A DNA stretch of 64,000 nucleotides from Blastococcus sp. TF02A-30 (GCF_003319185.1 NZ_QOHJ01000006.1:62001-126000); one strand, 5' to 3'; shown: positions 30,493 to 38,904, counted from the stretch's first letter. Made by a program: numbers and translations. The notes: generated by a model from the letters alone, not told the origin.

Positions 30493-31635
30493 TCAGGGCG
30501 CGTTCTTGCGCGTGGGGTCGCTGTCGCCCTTCTCCGGCTCCGGCTTGGCCGGCAACGTGTCGGCCTTCACGGCATCCCGCTCGCCCATCGGCATCGGCGG
30601 TCCGTCGGTGGTGTCCTCGCCCGTCTGGTGCTCGGCCTCGGAGTTGATCTCCGCGCCGAGCAGCACCAGGTAGCAGGTCAGGTACAGCCACAGCATCAGG
30701 ACGATGACACCGGCGATGGCCCCGTAGGTCTTGTCGTAGGAGCCGAAGTTGTTCACGTAGATCGTGAACCCCAGGCTGACCAGCGCCCAGACGACGGTGA
30801 CGACGACCGACCCGAGGCTCACCCAGCGGAGGCGCGGCGCGTCCCGGTCGGGTGCCACGCGGTAGAGGACGGCGAGGGAACCGGCCACGACCGCGAGCAG
30901 CGCCGCCCAGCGGGCGATCTCGGCCAGCACGGTGCCGAAGCCGCCCAGCGGCAGCGCGTCGAGCACGACCGGGAGGACGGCGACCAGGCCGATCGTGAGG
31001 ACGACGAACACGATCGCGCCGAGGGTGAGCGCCAGGGACAGCGCCCGGAGCTTGAGGAAGTTGCGCGTCTCCACCTCGTCGTAGGCGATGTTCACCGCCT
31101 TCACCAGGTTGTTCACGCCTCCCGAGGCGCTCCACAGGGCGGCGACGATGGAGATGATCAGGCTCAGCGTGAGGGCGCCGCCGGCGTTCTCCGTCACCGC
31201 CGTCACCTGCTCCTCGATCAGGTCCTGGGCGGCTTCGGGCAGCCCGGCGGTGACCTCCTCCACCTGCCGCGCGGCGTCCTCCGGTGAGGAGACGAGGCCG
31301 TAGATGGAGATGAGCGCGATGAGTGCCGGGAAGACGGCCAGGAACCCGAAGAACGCCACCCCGCCGGCGATGATCGGCATGTTGTCGGCGTTGTTCTCGG
31401 CCCAGGCGCGCTTGATCACCTGCTTCCATCCCCGCGCCGGGATCTGCAGCGGCGAGGCGGCGTCGATCCCGGGCAGCCGGTCCGGCGTGGGCGCACCCGC
31501 CGGCAGGCGGTCGGCCTCCCCAGCGGTGCGCCCCTCGGCTGCTGCCTTCGCCGCTGCCGCCCGGCGGGCAGCCTTCTCCTCGACCCGCTCGCGGATCCGG
31601 TCGACGGCGCTCTCGCGCTGCCGTGTGCCGCTCAC
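30493..31635 (-). CDS. YihY/BrkB-family membrane protein (YhjD-like)
   Basis: This 380-residue protein has a basic, Ala-rich N-terminus of about 75 residues, then six hydrophobic segments (about 87-325) with the family blocks GGVAFFGFLAVFPALIAL and WSASGGVNNLVKAVNIAYDE, and a Pro/Asp/Lys-rich tail. The family was once called ribonuclease BN, wrongly, and is now thought to be a transporter or envelope factor. GTG start with AGGAG six nt upstream. It is convergent with gcvT. Confidence 0.88.
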   Translation of the reverse strand: MSGTRQRESAVDRIRERVEEKAARRAAAAKAAAEGRTAGEADRLPAGAPTPDRLPGIDAASPLQIPARGWKQVIKRAWAENNADNMPIIAGGVAFFGFLAVFPALIALISIYGLVSSPEDAARQVEEVTAGLPEAAQDLIEEQVTAVTENAGGALTLSLIISIVAALWSASGGVNNLVKAVNIAYDEVETRNFLKLRALSLALTLGAIVFVVLTIGLVAVLPVVLDALPLGGFGTVLAEIARWAALLAVVAGSLAVLYRVAPDRDAPRLRWVSLGSVVVTVVWALVSLGFTIYVNNFGSYDKTYGAIAGVIVLMLWLYLTCYLVLLGAEINSEAEHQTGEDTTDGPPMPMGERDAVKADTLPAKPEPEKGDSDPTRKNAP

Positions 31636-31670
31636 TGCAGCTCCTCTGCCATGGAAGGTGACGACGGTCG

Positions 31671-31722
31671 GCCCTCCTGCACGGGTCCGCCGCGGGCGTG
31701 CGAGCGGTGGGGGCAGGAGGGC
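31671..31722 (-). terminator. Inverted repeat after the DUF4235 gene
   Basis: GCCCTCCTGC (31671-31680) pairs with GCAGGAGGGC (31713-31722) across a 32-nt, itself GC-rich loop. It lies 6 nt beyond the stop codon of the leftward operon. The large loop makes the call tentative. Confidence 0.5.
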
Positions 31723-31728
31723 CCTCGC

Positions 31729-32001
31729 TCAGTCGCCCGGCCAGGTCCCGGTGAGCTTGGTGAAGCCGCGGGCGCCGGCGCGGTCGATGGCCGCCTTCGT
31801 GGCGGCGAAGATCGCGCCCTGGATGGCCGCGGCCAGCACGACCTCGCGCATCCGGTACTCGCTCTGCAGCGCGCCGGGGGCGTCGTCCTCGTCCGCGATG
31901 GCCTTCCAGACCTGCTTGAAGACGATGCCGCTCAGCGACCCCGCCACGAGACCGGCGATCAGGCCGATCGGCCGGTAGGCGAGCTTGGCTCCCTTGCTCA
32001 C
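31729..32001 (-). CDS. DUF4235 membrane protein
   Basis: This 90-residue protein has a glycine-rich membrane segment near the N-terminus (RPIGLIAGLVAGSLSGIVFKQVW) and a second weak one (VVLAAAIQGAIFAATKAA). It fits DUF4235, a small actinobacterial family. The GTG at 32001 overlaps the stop of the preceding gene as GTGA, so it is probably translationally coupled. A GAGGAGGAGG stretch just upstream also serves as ribosome site. Third gene of a membrane-associated trio. Confidence 0.85.
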   Translation of the reverse strand: MSKGAKLAYRPIGLIAGLVAGSLSGIVFKQVWKAIADEDDAPGALQSEYRMREVVLAAAIQGAIFAATKAAIDRAGARGFTKLTGTWPGD

Positions 32002-32318
32002 GACTTCCTCCTCCTCGGGGCGACCCGCGCCGCCCGCTTCCGCCGCCACATCATCAGCCCGAGGACCAGCCCGACCAGGGCGACCCCGGCGCCGATCACG
32101 ACGGGTGGGCTCTCGCGGTAGGTCTCGACGGCGGTGTCCCGGGTCCGGGCCACCCGCTCCCTGGCCCGCGCCGGGACGTCGAGCCGGGCGCTCAGCTCGT
32201 CGACGGTGCGCCCGAGCTCGGCGCGGGTGGCGTCGATCTCGGCACGGAGGGCGTCGACGTCGCCGGAGCCGTTCTGGGCGGGGGAGCCGTTCTGCGCGGA
32301 GGAGCCGGACGCCGTCAC
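31998..32318 (-). CDS. DUF3618 protein
   Basis: This 106-residue protein has the DUF3618 core: VDALRAEIDATRAELGRTVD, an amphipathic helix (about 21-40), then VARTRDTAVETYRESP, one transmembrane helix and an Arg/Lys-rich end. Members are small membrane proteins often co-encoded with Holin-X and DUF4235 proteins, as here. The GTG start overlaps the previous stop by 4 bp. Function unknown; the trio is often associated with envelope stress. Confidence 0.87.
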   Translation of the reverse strand: MTASGSSAQNGSPAQNGSGDVDALRAEIDATRAELGRTVDELSARLDVPARARERVARTRDTAVETYRESPPVVIGAGVALVGLVLGLMMWRRKRAARVAPRRRKS

Positions 32319-32764
32319 CGGGACAGCCCCTGCTTGACCGTGGCGATGTCGGCCTGCACACCGGCGATCGCCTCGGTGGGCACCGGCGGCGTCGCCTTCT
32401 GCACGTCCTGCTTCCCGACGAGGGCGAGGACGCCGGCCACCGCCAGGAGGACGACCGCCACGACGAGGGCCGCGGCCCAGGCGGGCAGCGCCTCGGCCAG
32501 GGCCAGGACGGCGGTGGCGACCAGCGTGGCCAGCCCGAGGAAGGCGAACAGCCCGGCCCCGCCGAACAGGCCGGCGCCGATGCCGAGGCGCTTGGCCTTC
32601 TGGGTGACCTCCGCCTGGGCCAGCCGCGCCTCGTCGCGGACGAGGGTGCTGATCTGCTCGGTCAGCCGGGTGATCAGCTCACCGGTCGAGGCGTTGCCCG
32701 GATCGGCGGGCGCGGTCGCCCGGGTGGCGCCGCCCGTCGCGGGCGGTGGTGGTGCTGCGGTCAT
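32315..32764 (-). CDS. Actinobacterial Holin-X/DUF1469-like membrane protein
   Basis: This 149-residue protein starts with a Pro/Ala/Thr-rich segment, then an amphipathic helix LITRLTEQISTLVRDEARLAQ, followed by two close transmembrane helices (about 72-125) and a short soluble tail. It belongs to the phage-holin-like superfamily called Holin-X, though there is no sign of a prophage here. The ATG has GGAGG five nt upstream. First gene of the three-gene operon with a sigma-B-like promoter candidate. Confidence 0.85.
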   Translation of the reverse strand: MTAAPPPPATGGATRATAPADPGNASTGELITRLTEQISTLVRDEARLAQAEVTQKAKRLGIGAGLFGGAGLFAFLGLATLVATAVLALAEALPAWAAALVVAVVLLAVAGVLALVGKQDVQKATPPVPTEAIAGVQADIATVKQGLSR

Positions 32765-32798
32765 GGGTCCTCCGCTCGGACGCAGTCGAGGAACCTCC

Positions 32799-32824
32799 AT
32801 GCCCGGGCGGGAGGAGCGGAAACC
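32799..32824 (-). promoter_or_regulatory. Candidate sigma-B/F-type promoter
   Basis: On the minus strand GGTTT (32820-32824) and GGGCAT (32799-32804) are separated by 15 nt, one mismatch from the actinobacterial stress-sigma pattern GNTT-N14-16-GGGTAT. It would start transcription about 25 nt before the Holin-X ATG. It is a short motif, so chance is possible. Confidence 0.4.
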
Positions 32825-32869
32825 GGCGGGATGATCACAGTGCGGGAACCGGGGCGCTAGCCTCGCGCC

Positions 32870-33082
32870 ATGAGCTGGCACTGGCGCCTGGAGGACCCGG
32901 CCGGAGCGGCCGTCGAGCCGTCGTCCCTCGGGGTGGAGGTGCCCCCGGCCGACAACCAGGGCGACGCCGAGTCGTGGCTCGGGGAGAACTGGCGCGACCT
33001 GCTCGACCGCGGCGTGCACGCGGTGACCCTCTTCGAGGACGACCGCGAGGTCTACGGCCCGATGGGCCTGGCGGCGCCCTAG
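32870..33082 (+). CDS. Small conserved hypothetical protein
   Basis: This 70-residue acidic protein reads MSWHWRLEDPAG, then VEVPPADNQGDAESWLGENW, LLDRGVHAVTLFEDD and YGPMGL. The pattern of Trp and acidic residues looks like a compact folded protein found widely in actinobacteria, with no function known to me. The ATG is preceded by TAGCCT (32858-32863) six nt away. Divergent from the Holin-X operon. Confidence 0.75.
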   Translation: MSWHWRLEDPAGAAVEPSSLGVEVPPADNQGDAESWLGENWRDLLDRGVHAVTLFEDDREVYGPMGLAAP

Positions 33083-33107
33083 GCCGCCAGGCCCACCGGG
33101 TCCGCTG

Positions 33108-34091
33108 TCAGCCGCGCTGGGTCTTGGCGGGATCGCGCTCGACGACGTCGCCGAGCACCTCGTCGATCCGCCGCAGGACGTCGGCGTCGAGCTCCACCCC
33201 GGCGGCCTTGACGTTGTCGTGGACCTGCTCGGGCCGGCTCGCGCCGATGATGGCCGCGGCGACGTTCGGGTTCTGCAGCACCCAGGCCACGGCCAGCTGC
33301 GCCATCGACAGGCCCAGGTCGCCGGCGATCGGCACGAGGTCCTGGACCCGCGTGAGGATCTCGTCCTTGAGGAACCCGCGCATCGAGCCGCCGACCTCGG
33401 CGTGCCCGCCGCGGCTGTCGGCGGGCGGCTGCTGCCCGGGCAGGTACTTCCCGGTGAGCACGCCCTGCGCGAGCGGCGACCAGACGATCTGACCGAGCCC
33501 CTCCTTCTCGGAGGTGGGCACGACCTCGTCCTCGATCACCCGCCACAGCATCGAGTACTGCGGCTGGTTGCTGATCAGCTGGATGCCGAGCTCGCGGGCC
33601 AGCGCCGCGCCGGCGGCGATCTCGTCGGCCCGCCACTCCGAGACGCCGATGTAGAGGACCTTGCCCTGCCGCACCAGGTCGGCGAAGGCGGTCATCGTCT
33701 CCTCGAGCGGCACGGTCGGGTCGTAGCGGTGCGCCTGGTACAGGTCGACGTAGTCGGTCTGCAGCCGCTTCAGCGAGGCGTGGCAGCTCTCGATGATGTG
33801 CTTGCGGGACAGCCCGCGGTCGTTGCGGCCGGGGCCGGTCGGCCAGTAGACCTTGGTGAAGATCTCCAGGCCCTCACGGCGCTGGCCGGTCAGCGCCCGG
33901 CCGAGCACCGACTCGGCCTTGGTCCCCGCGTAGACGTCGGCGGTGTCGAAGGTGGTGATGCCGGCGTCGAGGGCCGCGCGCACGCAGGCGTGGGCGGCGT
34001 CCTCCTCGACCTGGCTGCCGTGGGTCAGCCAGTTGCCGTAGGCGATCTCGGAGATGGTCAGGCCGGAGCGGCCGAGGCGTCGGAATTCCAC
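33108..34091 (-). CDS. Aldo/keto reductase (Kv-beta-like)
   Basis: The 327-residue NADPH-dependent barrel enzyme has the catalytic tetrad Asp and Tyr in FDTADVYAGTKAE (about 49-61), Lys in FTKVYW and His in YQAHRYD. The GVSEWRADEI block and C-terminal AAAIIGASRPEQVHDNV are cofactor-binding segments. The sequence is closest to the Kv-channel beta-subunit/YghZ group. Carbonyl substrate unknown. The GTG at 34091 has TAACGT (34100-34105) eight nt upstream; the hexamer includes the TAA stop of the preceding gene. Confidence 0.92.
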   Translation of the reverse strand: MEFRRLGRSGLTISEIAYGNWLTHGSQVEEDAAHACVRAALDAGITTFDTADVYAGTKAESVLGRALTGQRREGLEIFTKVYWPTGPGRNDRGLSRKHIIESCHASLKRLQTDYVDLYQAHRYDPTVPLEETMTAFADLVRQGKVLYIGVSEWRADEIAAGAALARELGIQLISNQPQYSMLWRVIEDEVVPTSEKEGLGQIVWSPLAQGVLTGKYLPGQQPPADSRGGHAEVGGSMRGFLKDEILTRVQDLVPIAGDLGLSMAQLAVAWVLQNPNVAAAIIGASRPEQVHDNVKAAGVELDADVLRRIDEVLGDVVERDPAKTQRG

Positions 34092-34102
34092 GTTCGGCGA
34101 CG

Positions 34103-34912
34103 TTAGGCGCCCCGGGGGAGCGCCGCGCGCCGGGCCCCCGCGGGGATCGTCGTCCCGTCCGGGACGACACGTGCCCCCAGCGCGCCCAGCCGCAGCTCCA
34201 GCTCGGCCAGCGGCGGGTTGTGGTGGCTCAGGTGGACCGCGACGACGTCGGTGGCCGCGGTCACCGCCCCCACGTCGCGCAGCCGGTCCAGCTCGACGGG
34301 GAAGCCGGCCAGGTCCAGGTGCGCGGTGCCGTGGGCGAGGTGGTCGCCGAAGGTCTCCTCGAGCAGGACGACGTCGAACCCGGCGCCGCGGACCCGCTCC
34401 AGGGTCTCCGGGAGCAGCGGCCCGGTGTCGGTGGCGTGCAGGAGCCGGCCGCCGTCCGGACCGGTGACGTCGTAGAGCAGCGTCGGCACCTCGTGCTCGG
34501 CGGCCAGCGCGCGCACGCGGTAGCCGCCGAGGACCCGCTCGTCGCCGGGGGTGAGCTCCACGAAGGCGACGGGGTCGTCGGGCGCCACCCACGGACGGCA
34601 CTCGTCGAGCGCCCCGGCGGGTCCGGCGACGGTGAGCGGCTGCCCGCGGCGCACCCACTGCCGCCAGAGCAGCGCGAAGGGTGCGCAGTGGTCCGGGTGG
34701 GCGTGCGTCACCAGCACGGTGGCGACGTCGGTGAGCGGGACGTCGACCGGCGGCAGCGCGGGGCTCAGGTCGAGCAGCAGGACGCCGTCGACCAGCGCCG
34801 AGGTCTGCCGGCGCTGATCGCCCCGGCGGCGTGCGTCAGCGCACGAGGCGCAGGTGCACCACGGATTCGGCCAGCCGTCGGCCGCGCCGGTACCGAGGAG
34901 GGTGACCTCCAC
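34103..34912 (-). CDS. MBL-fold metallohydrolase, PhnP-like
   Basis: The 269-residue metallo-beta-lactamase-fold protein opens LLGTGAADGWPNPWCTCASC. The Cys cluster resembles the structural zinc site of PhnP and related cyclic phosphodiesterases. The metal motif is THAHPDHCAPF (about 69-79), followed later by HATDTG and HLSHHN. A phosphodiesterase or nuclease-like role is possible, but no phosphonate genes are nearby. GTG start, 9 nt after the stop of the DUF3043 gene; no clear ribosome site. Confidence 0.85.
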   Translation of the reverse strand: MEVTLLGTGAADGWPNPWCTCASCADARRRGDQRRQTSALVDGVLLLDLSPALPPVDVPLTDVATVLVTHAHPDHCAPFALLWRQWVRRGQPLTVAGPAGALDECRPWVAPDDPVAFVELTPGDERVLGGYRVRALAAEHEVPTLLYDVTGPDGGRLLHATDTGPLLPETLERVRGAGFDVVLLEETFGDHLAHGTAHLDLAGFPVELDRLRDVGAVTAATDVVAVHLSHHNPPLAELELRLGALGARVVPDGTTIPAGARRAALPRGA

Positions 34913-34921
34913 CGAGCCCGG

Positions 34922-35539
34922 TCAGACCTGCGCGCCGAGCTCGACCTCGGGCTTGGGGAAGCGCCAGCGGCGGACCATCGTGGACCGGCTGATGCCGTAC
35001 CAGACCGCGCCGCGCGTCTTCTCGGTCCCCGCGGGGAAGCGGGTGAGCGCCTTCTTGATCTTGCGGCTCAGCACCACCGAGTCGACGACGAGCAGGAGCA
35101 GGTAGCCCATGAGCACCGTGGTGGCGTACGCGGTGATCATCGGGTCGCCGGCGAAGGTGCCGACCAGCGCCACCAGCGCGACGACCAGGAACCAGCTGCC
35201 GATGTTGCGCCGCGAGTCGACGACGTCGCGGACCAGCTTGCGCACCGGGCCGCGGTCGCGCGCCGGCAGGTAGGAGTCGTCACCGCGGGCGGCACCCAGG
35301 CGGGCCTCGCTGCGCCGGGCGGCCTGCTGGTCGCGCATCCGGCGGTAGGCCTCCTTGCGCGTGGTGGGCGGCGGGGGAGGGGGACCGGGGCGGCGGCCCT
35401 GCGCCTCGCTGCGCTTGGGGGTGGGGCGTCCCTTGCCCGACGTGCGCGCCAGCTCGGCCGACAGCTCCCCGGCGGTGTCGGGGGTCGTCGCATCGGTCGT
35501 CTCGGCGCGGTCGCGGCGGCCGGGCAGGCGGAGCTTCAC
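34922..35539 (-). CDS. DUF3043 membrane protein
   Basis: This 205-residue protein has a polar, basic N-terminal half with a Pro-rich stretch (GPPPPPPTTRKEAYRR), then two membrane segments (about 123-165) and a basic C-terminal region. It fits DUF3043, a conserved actinobacterial family (mycobacterial Rv2206 is a member as I recall). Function unknown. The GTG at 35539 is 8 nt after TAGACT (35548-35553). Divergent from erpA. Confidence 0.88.
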   Translation of the reverse strand: MKLRLPGRRDRAETTDATTPDTAGELSAELARTSGKGRPTPKRSEAQGRRPGPPPPPPTTRKEAYRRMRDQQAARRSEARLGAARGDDSYLPARDRGPVRKLVRDVVDSRRNIGSWFLVVALVALVGTFAGDPMITAYATTVLMGYLLLLVVDSVVLSRKIKKALTRFPAGTEKTRGAVWYGISRSTMVRRWRFPKPEVELGAQV

Positions 35540-35678
35540 GGCTCCGGAGTCTACGTGGACCGCGGCGGAGCCTTCGGATGCTCGGATCGGCGCCGTACAG
35601 TGGAACAGGCTCCGCCACGGCGGTGTTGGTCCGCGGCAGGAGTGCGCAGCGGACCCCTGATGGAGGAGGACTCTCAAC

Positions 35679-36038
35679 ATGACGGTGCAGGACACCTCGA
35701 CCGCCCCCGGCGCCACCGGCGTCGTGCTCAGCGAGCCGGCCGCCTCGAAGGTGAAGGCGCTGCTGGACCAGGAGGGGCGCGACGACCTGCGGCTCCGCAT
35801 CGCCGTCCAGCCCGGCGGCTGCTCGGGCCTGCGGTACCAGCTCTTCTTCGACGAGCGCTTCCTCGACGGTGACCAGACCTACGAGTTCGGCGGCGTCGAG
35901 GTCATCGTCGACCGGATGAGCGGTCCCTACCTCGGTGGTGCGGTCATCGACTTCGTCGACAGCATCGAGAAGCAGGGCTTCACGATCGACAACCCGAACG
36001 CCACGGGTTCGTGCGCCTGCGGCGACAGCTTCAGCTGA
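35679..36038 (+). CDS. erpA: Iron-sulfur cluster insertion protein ErpA
   Basis: This 119-residue A-type carrier has the three invariant cysteines in GGCSGLRY (about 48-55) and SCACGDSFS at the C-terminus. It would deliver clusters to client proteins; LipA and the Rieske protein QcrA encoded in this window are plausible clients. The ATG has GGAGGA upstream. A strong bidirectional terminator separates it from asnB, which faces it. Confidence 0.95.
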   Translation: MTVQDTSTAPGATGVVLSEPAASKVKALLDQEGRDDLRLRIAVQPGGCSGLRYQLFFDERFLDGDQTYEFGGVEVIVDRMSGPYLGGAVIDFVDSIEKQGFTIDNPNATGSCACGDSFS

Positions 36039-36056
36039 TCAGCCGCTGAACGCAGC

Positions 36057-36089
36057 GAAGGCCCGGTCCCCCGCGGGGACCGGGCCTTC
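36057..36089. terminator. Bidirectional terminator between erpA and asnB
   Basis: A perfect 15-bp stem (36057-36071 with 36075-36089) and 3-nt loop lies 18 nt past the erpA stop and 8 nt past the convergent asnB stop. Confidence 0.85.
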
Positions 36090-36097
36090 GTCGTTCC

Positions 36098-38029
36098 TCA
36101 GAGGCGGACCGGGTAGACCGTCTGCGGCACCTCGGGGGTGATCCGCTCCTCGACGAAGATCCCGTGCCACACCATGAAGACCAGCAGCGTCCAGAGCTTG
36201 CGGGAGTAGTCGACCGGGGAGCCGTTGCGCTGGTTCTGCCGGTGCGCGGCGAGCATCGCCAGCACCTGCTGCTTGTCCAGCCACTCCTCGGTGCCGCTGT
36301 CCTCGATGATCTGACGGGCCCAGTCGTGCAGGTCCTCGGCCAGCCAGTGCCGGGTCGGGACCGGGAACCCGAGCTTGCGGCGGTTCAGCACGTGCGCGGG
36401 CACGATCTGCTCGAGGGCCCGGCGCAGCGCGTACTTCGTCGTCTCCTTGGTCACCCGCTGGTCGACCGGCAGCGTGCCCGCCACCCGGAACACCTCGGGG
36501 TCCAGGAAGGGCACCCGCAGCTCGAGCGAGTTGGCCATCGTCATCTTGTCGGCCTTGACGAGGATGTCGCCGCGCAGCCAGGTGAACAGGTCCACGTACT
36601 GCATCGCGGTGACGTCGTCGTAGCCGGCGGCGCGGGTGCGCTCGTACAGCTCGCGGGTGACCGTGACGTGCGACAGGTCGGGGTCGCGGCTGCGCAGGAA
36701 GCCGAGCTCGTCGTCGCGGAAGAGCCGGGCGTTGCCGTAGTACCGCTGCTCGAGCGGGATGGAGCCGCGGCGCAGCAGGTCCTTGCCGCGCATACCGTCG
36801 GGCAGCTTCGCCGAGAGGGCGCCCAGCGCCCGGCGGACGCCCGTCGGCAGCTTCTCGAAGGCCGCGAGGGACAGCGGCTCGCGGTAGATGTTGTAGCCGC
36901 CGAACAGCTCGTCGGCGCCCTCGCCGGAGAGCACCACCTTGACGTGCTTTCGGGCCTCGCGGGCCACGAAGTAGAGCGGCACCAGCGCCGGGTCGGCGAC
37001 CGGGTCGTCGAGGTACCAGACCACCAGCGGGATGGACTCGGCGAACTCCTCGGGCGTCACCACCTTGGTGATGTGCTCGACGCCGATCGCGGCCGCCGAC
37101 TCCGCGGCGACGTCGATCTCGGAGAAGCCCTCGCGCTCGAAGCCGACGGTGAAGGTCAGCAGGTCGGGGTTGTAGCGCTTGGCCAGCGCCGCGATGGCGG
37201 TGGAGTCGATGCCGCCGGAGAGGAACGACCCCACCGTGACGTCGGCGCGCATGTGCACGCGGACGGAGTCGTCGAGGACGTCGGCGATCCGGTCGTAGAG
37301 CGCCTGCTGCTCGTCCTCGGCCACCGGGCGCACCGGGAAGGTGGGGTGGAAGTAGCGCTGCGTGGTCAGCTCGCCGTCGGCCACGGTGAAGCTGGTGCCG
37401 CTCTCGATGCGGCGGATGCCGCGGTGCAGCGTCGCCGGCTCCGGCACGTACTGCAGCGTCAGGTAGTGCTGGAGCGACGCGGGGTCGACGCCGCCGGCGG
37501 CCTTGCTGCCGCCGAGCATCTCCAGCAGCGCCTTCTTCTCGGAGCTGAAGGCGACGGCGCCGTCGGCCAGCCGGGTGACGAACAGCGGCTTGATCCCGAA
37601 CGGGTCCCGGGCGCCGAAGACGGTCCTCTCCTCGGTGTCCCAGATGAGGAAGGCGAACATGCCGCGCAGCCGCTGGACGACGTCGGCGCCCCACAGGTGG
37701 TAGCCGGCGACGATCGCCTCGGTGTCGCCCTCGGTGGCGAAGGTGGCGCCGGCGGCCTTCAGCTCCTCGCGCAGCTCCAGGTAGTTGTAGATCTCGCCGT
37801 TGAAGACGATCCGGTAGCGGCCGTCGGCGTAGGGCATCGGCTGGTGGCTGTGCTCGATGTCGATGAACGACAGCCGGTTGAAGCCGAAGACGGCGCGCTC
37901 GTCGGCCCACGACTCGTTCTCGTCCGGCCCGCGGTGGCGCACGCAGTGCTGCGCGGCCCGCACCGCCGCGACCGTGCCGTCGTCGACGCGGTCGGCATCG
38001 GTGGAGAAGTACGCGATCAGGCCACACAT
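36098..38029 (-). CDS. asnB: Asparagine synthase, glutamine-hydrolysing
   Basis: This 643-residue enzyme makes asparagine from aspartate, glutamine and ATP. The class II amidotransferase nucleophile is Cys2 (MCGLIAYFS), with NRLSFIDIEHSHQPM and FNGEIYNYLELR in the glutaminase domain. The synthetase domain has the PP-loop SFLSGGIDSTAIAAL at about 239-253 and the LSGEGADELFGGY motif. The long C-terminal extension is typical of actinobacterial members, some of which amidate cell-wall peptides instead (LtsA/AsnB). Location beside ctaC is as in mycobacteria. Confidence 0.95.
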   Translation of the reverse strand: MCGLIAYFSTDADRVDDGTVAAVRAAQHCVRHRGPDENESWADERAVFGFNRLSFIDIEHSHQPMPYADGRYRIVFNGEIYNYLELREELKAAGATFATEGDTEAIVAGYHLWGADVVQRLRGMFAFLIWDTEERTVFGARDPFGIKPLFVTRLADGAVAFSSEKKALLEMLGGSKAAGGVDPASLQHYLTLQYVPEPATLHRGIRRIESGTSFTVADGELTTQRYFHPTFPVRPVAEDEQQALYDRIADVLDDSVRVHMRADVTVGSFLSGGIDSTAIAALAKRYNPDLLTFTVGFEREGFSEIDVAAESAAAIGVEHITKVVTPEEFAESIPLVVWYLDDPVADPALVPLYFVAREARKHVKVVLSGEGADELFGGYNIYREPLSLAAFEKLPTGVRRALGALSAKLPDGMRGKDLLRRGSIPLEQRYYGNARLFRDDELGFLRSRDPDLSHVTVTRELYERTRAAGYDDVTAMQYVDLFTWLRGDILVKADKMTMANSLELRVPFLDPEVFRVAGTLPVDQRVTKETTKYALRRALEQIVPAHVLNRRKLGFPVPTRHWLAEDLHDWARQIIEDSGTEEWLDKQQVLAMLAAHRQNQRNGSPVDYSRKLWTLLVFMVWHGIFVEERITPEVPQTVYPVRL

Positions 38030-38079
38030 CAGGCGCAGGTCCTCAGGGGGTCGGCGTCCCGGGGTGGGACGTCAGGTGG

Positions 38080-38424
38080 TCAGACGCGGACGCCGGCGCG
38101 CGTCTTCGCGGTCGCGCGGCGCTCGGCGAAGAAGGAGAGCACCGGCACCGTCCCGGCGAGCACCGTGAGCGCGAAGCCCTTGAGGCTCCACTTGGCCCGC
38201 AGCGCCAGGTCGACCGTCGCCAGGAAGAACAGGCCGTAGAGCCAGCCGTGCGCGGTGCCCAGGACGCTCGAGGGCTCGTCGATGTCGGCGAGGTAGTGCA
38301 GGGGGACGGCGACGAAGAACAGCAGCACCAGGAGGACGCCGACGATCGTGGCCATGACCCGGTACCGGGTCAGCGCCGGCGGGATCTCCCGGCCCGGGGC
38401 CTGGACGGTCTGCTCAGCGGCCAT
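38080..38424 (-). CDS. DUF3817 integral membrane protein
   Basis: This 114-residue protein has three hydrophobic segments (about 24-48, 59-75 and 84-100). It includes FFVAVPLHYLADIDEPS and LGTAHGWLYGLFFLATVDLA, a pattern found in DUF3817 and some transporter C-termini. Function unknown. Its start overlaps the previous gene by 11 bp, so the two are probably one operon next to the cytochrome oxidase genes. Confidence 0.85.
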   Translation of the reverse strand: MAAEQTVQAPGREIPPALTRYRVMATIVGVLLVLLFFVAVPLHYLADIDEPSSVLGTAHGWLYGLFFLATVDLALRAKWSLKGFALTVLAGTVPVLSFFAERRATAKTRAGVRV

Positions 38425-38779
38425 TGCTGCTCCGTTGTCCGAGGGCGCGCTCGTTCAGCTCCGCCAGGTAGGCGTTGTAGGCGGCGAGCTCGGGATCGCC
38501 GGTCGTGTCGATGCGCGGCCGCTGGTACAGCACGATCGAGGAACCCGGCTCGTCCTCGTCGGGGTCGCGGTTGAGCTCGTCGCGCACCATGCGGACGTAG
38601 AACCACAGGCCCATGCACCCGTAGAGGGGCCACTGGAGGGCGTAGCTCCAGTTGACCGCGCCCCCGCCGTCCTCGGCCTTGGTGAGCTGCCAGTACCCGA
38701 GGAACAGCGTGGCCACGAACAGGGCGGCGACCAGCAGGTGCATGAGCACCCACTTCGGGGTCAGCAGCCGGTAGAACAC
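38414..38779 (-). CDS. Small membrane protein with SURF1-like N-terminus
   Basis: This 121-residue protein opens FYRLLTPKWVLMHLLVAALF, the N-terminal membrane helix style of SURF1-like proteins, with a second segment at ALQWPLYGCMGLWFYVRMV. The rest is a short charged tail; the large SURF1 periplasmic domain is absent. It is conserved beside ctaC in actinobacteria, so a part in oxidase biogenesis is possible, as inference. GTG at 38779 has TAGAGT (38787-38792) seven nt upstream. Confidence 0.72.
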   Translation of the reverse strand: MFYRLLTPKWVLMHLLVAALFVATLFLGYWQLTKAEDGGGAVNWSYALQWPLYGCMGLWFYVRMVRDELNRDPDEDEPGSSIVLYQRPRIDTTGDPELAAYNAYLAELNERALGQRSSNGR

Positions 38780-38898
38780 GCCACCGACTCTAACCGCCGT
38801 GGACCCGGGAACCACGTTCCCCCGCGAGCGGCACCGGTCACCGGGCGGCGACCCGCCGACGAGGTGTCTCCGGTGGTCGGCCACCGAGCGCGGTCCGA

Positions 38899-38904
38899 TA
38901 GTCT
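38899..38904 (+). promoter_or_regulatory. Candidate -10 box of ctaC
   Basis: TAGTCT in the 230-bp divergent gap would give ctaC a leader of about 100 nt. That leader contains a perfect 8-bp hairpin (38970-38977 with 38981-38988) and ends with a GAGGAGG site. No clear -35 is seen. Confidence 0.4.

Noticed and set aside
32315-32764. Prophage remnant, suggested by a holin-like gene
   Set aside because: No endolysin, integrase or phage structural genes are nearby; Holin-X proteins are ordinary chromosomal proteins in actinobacteria.
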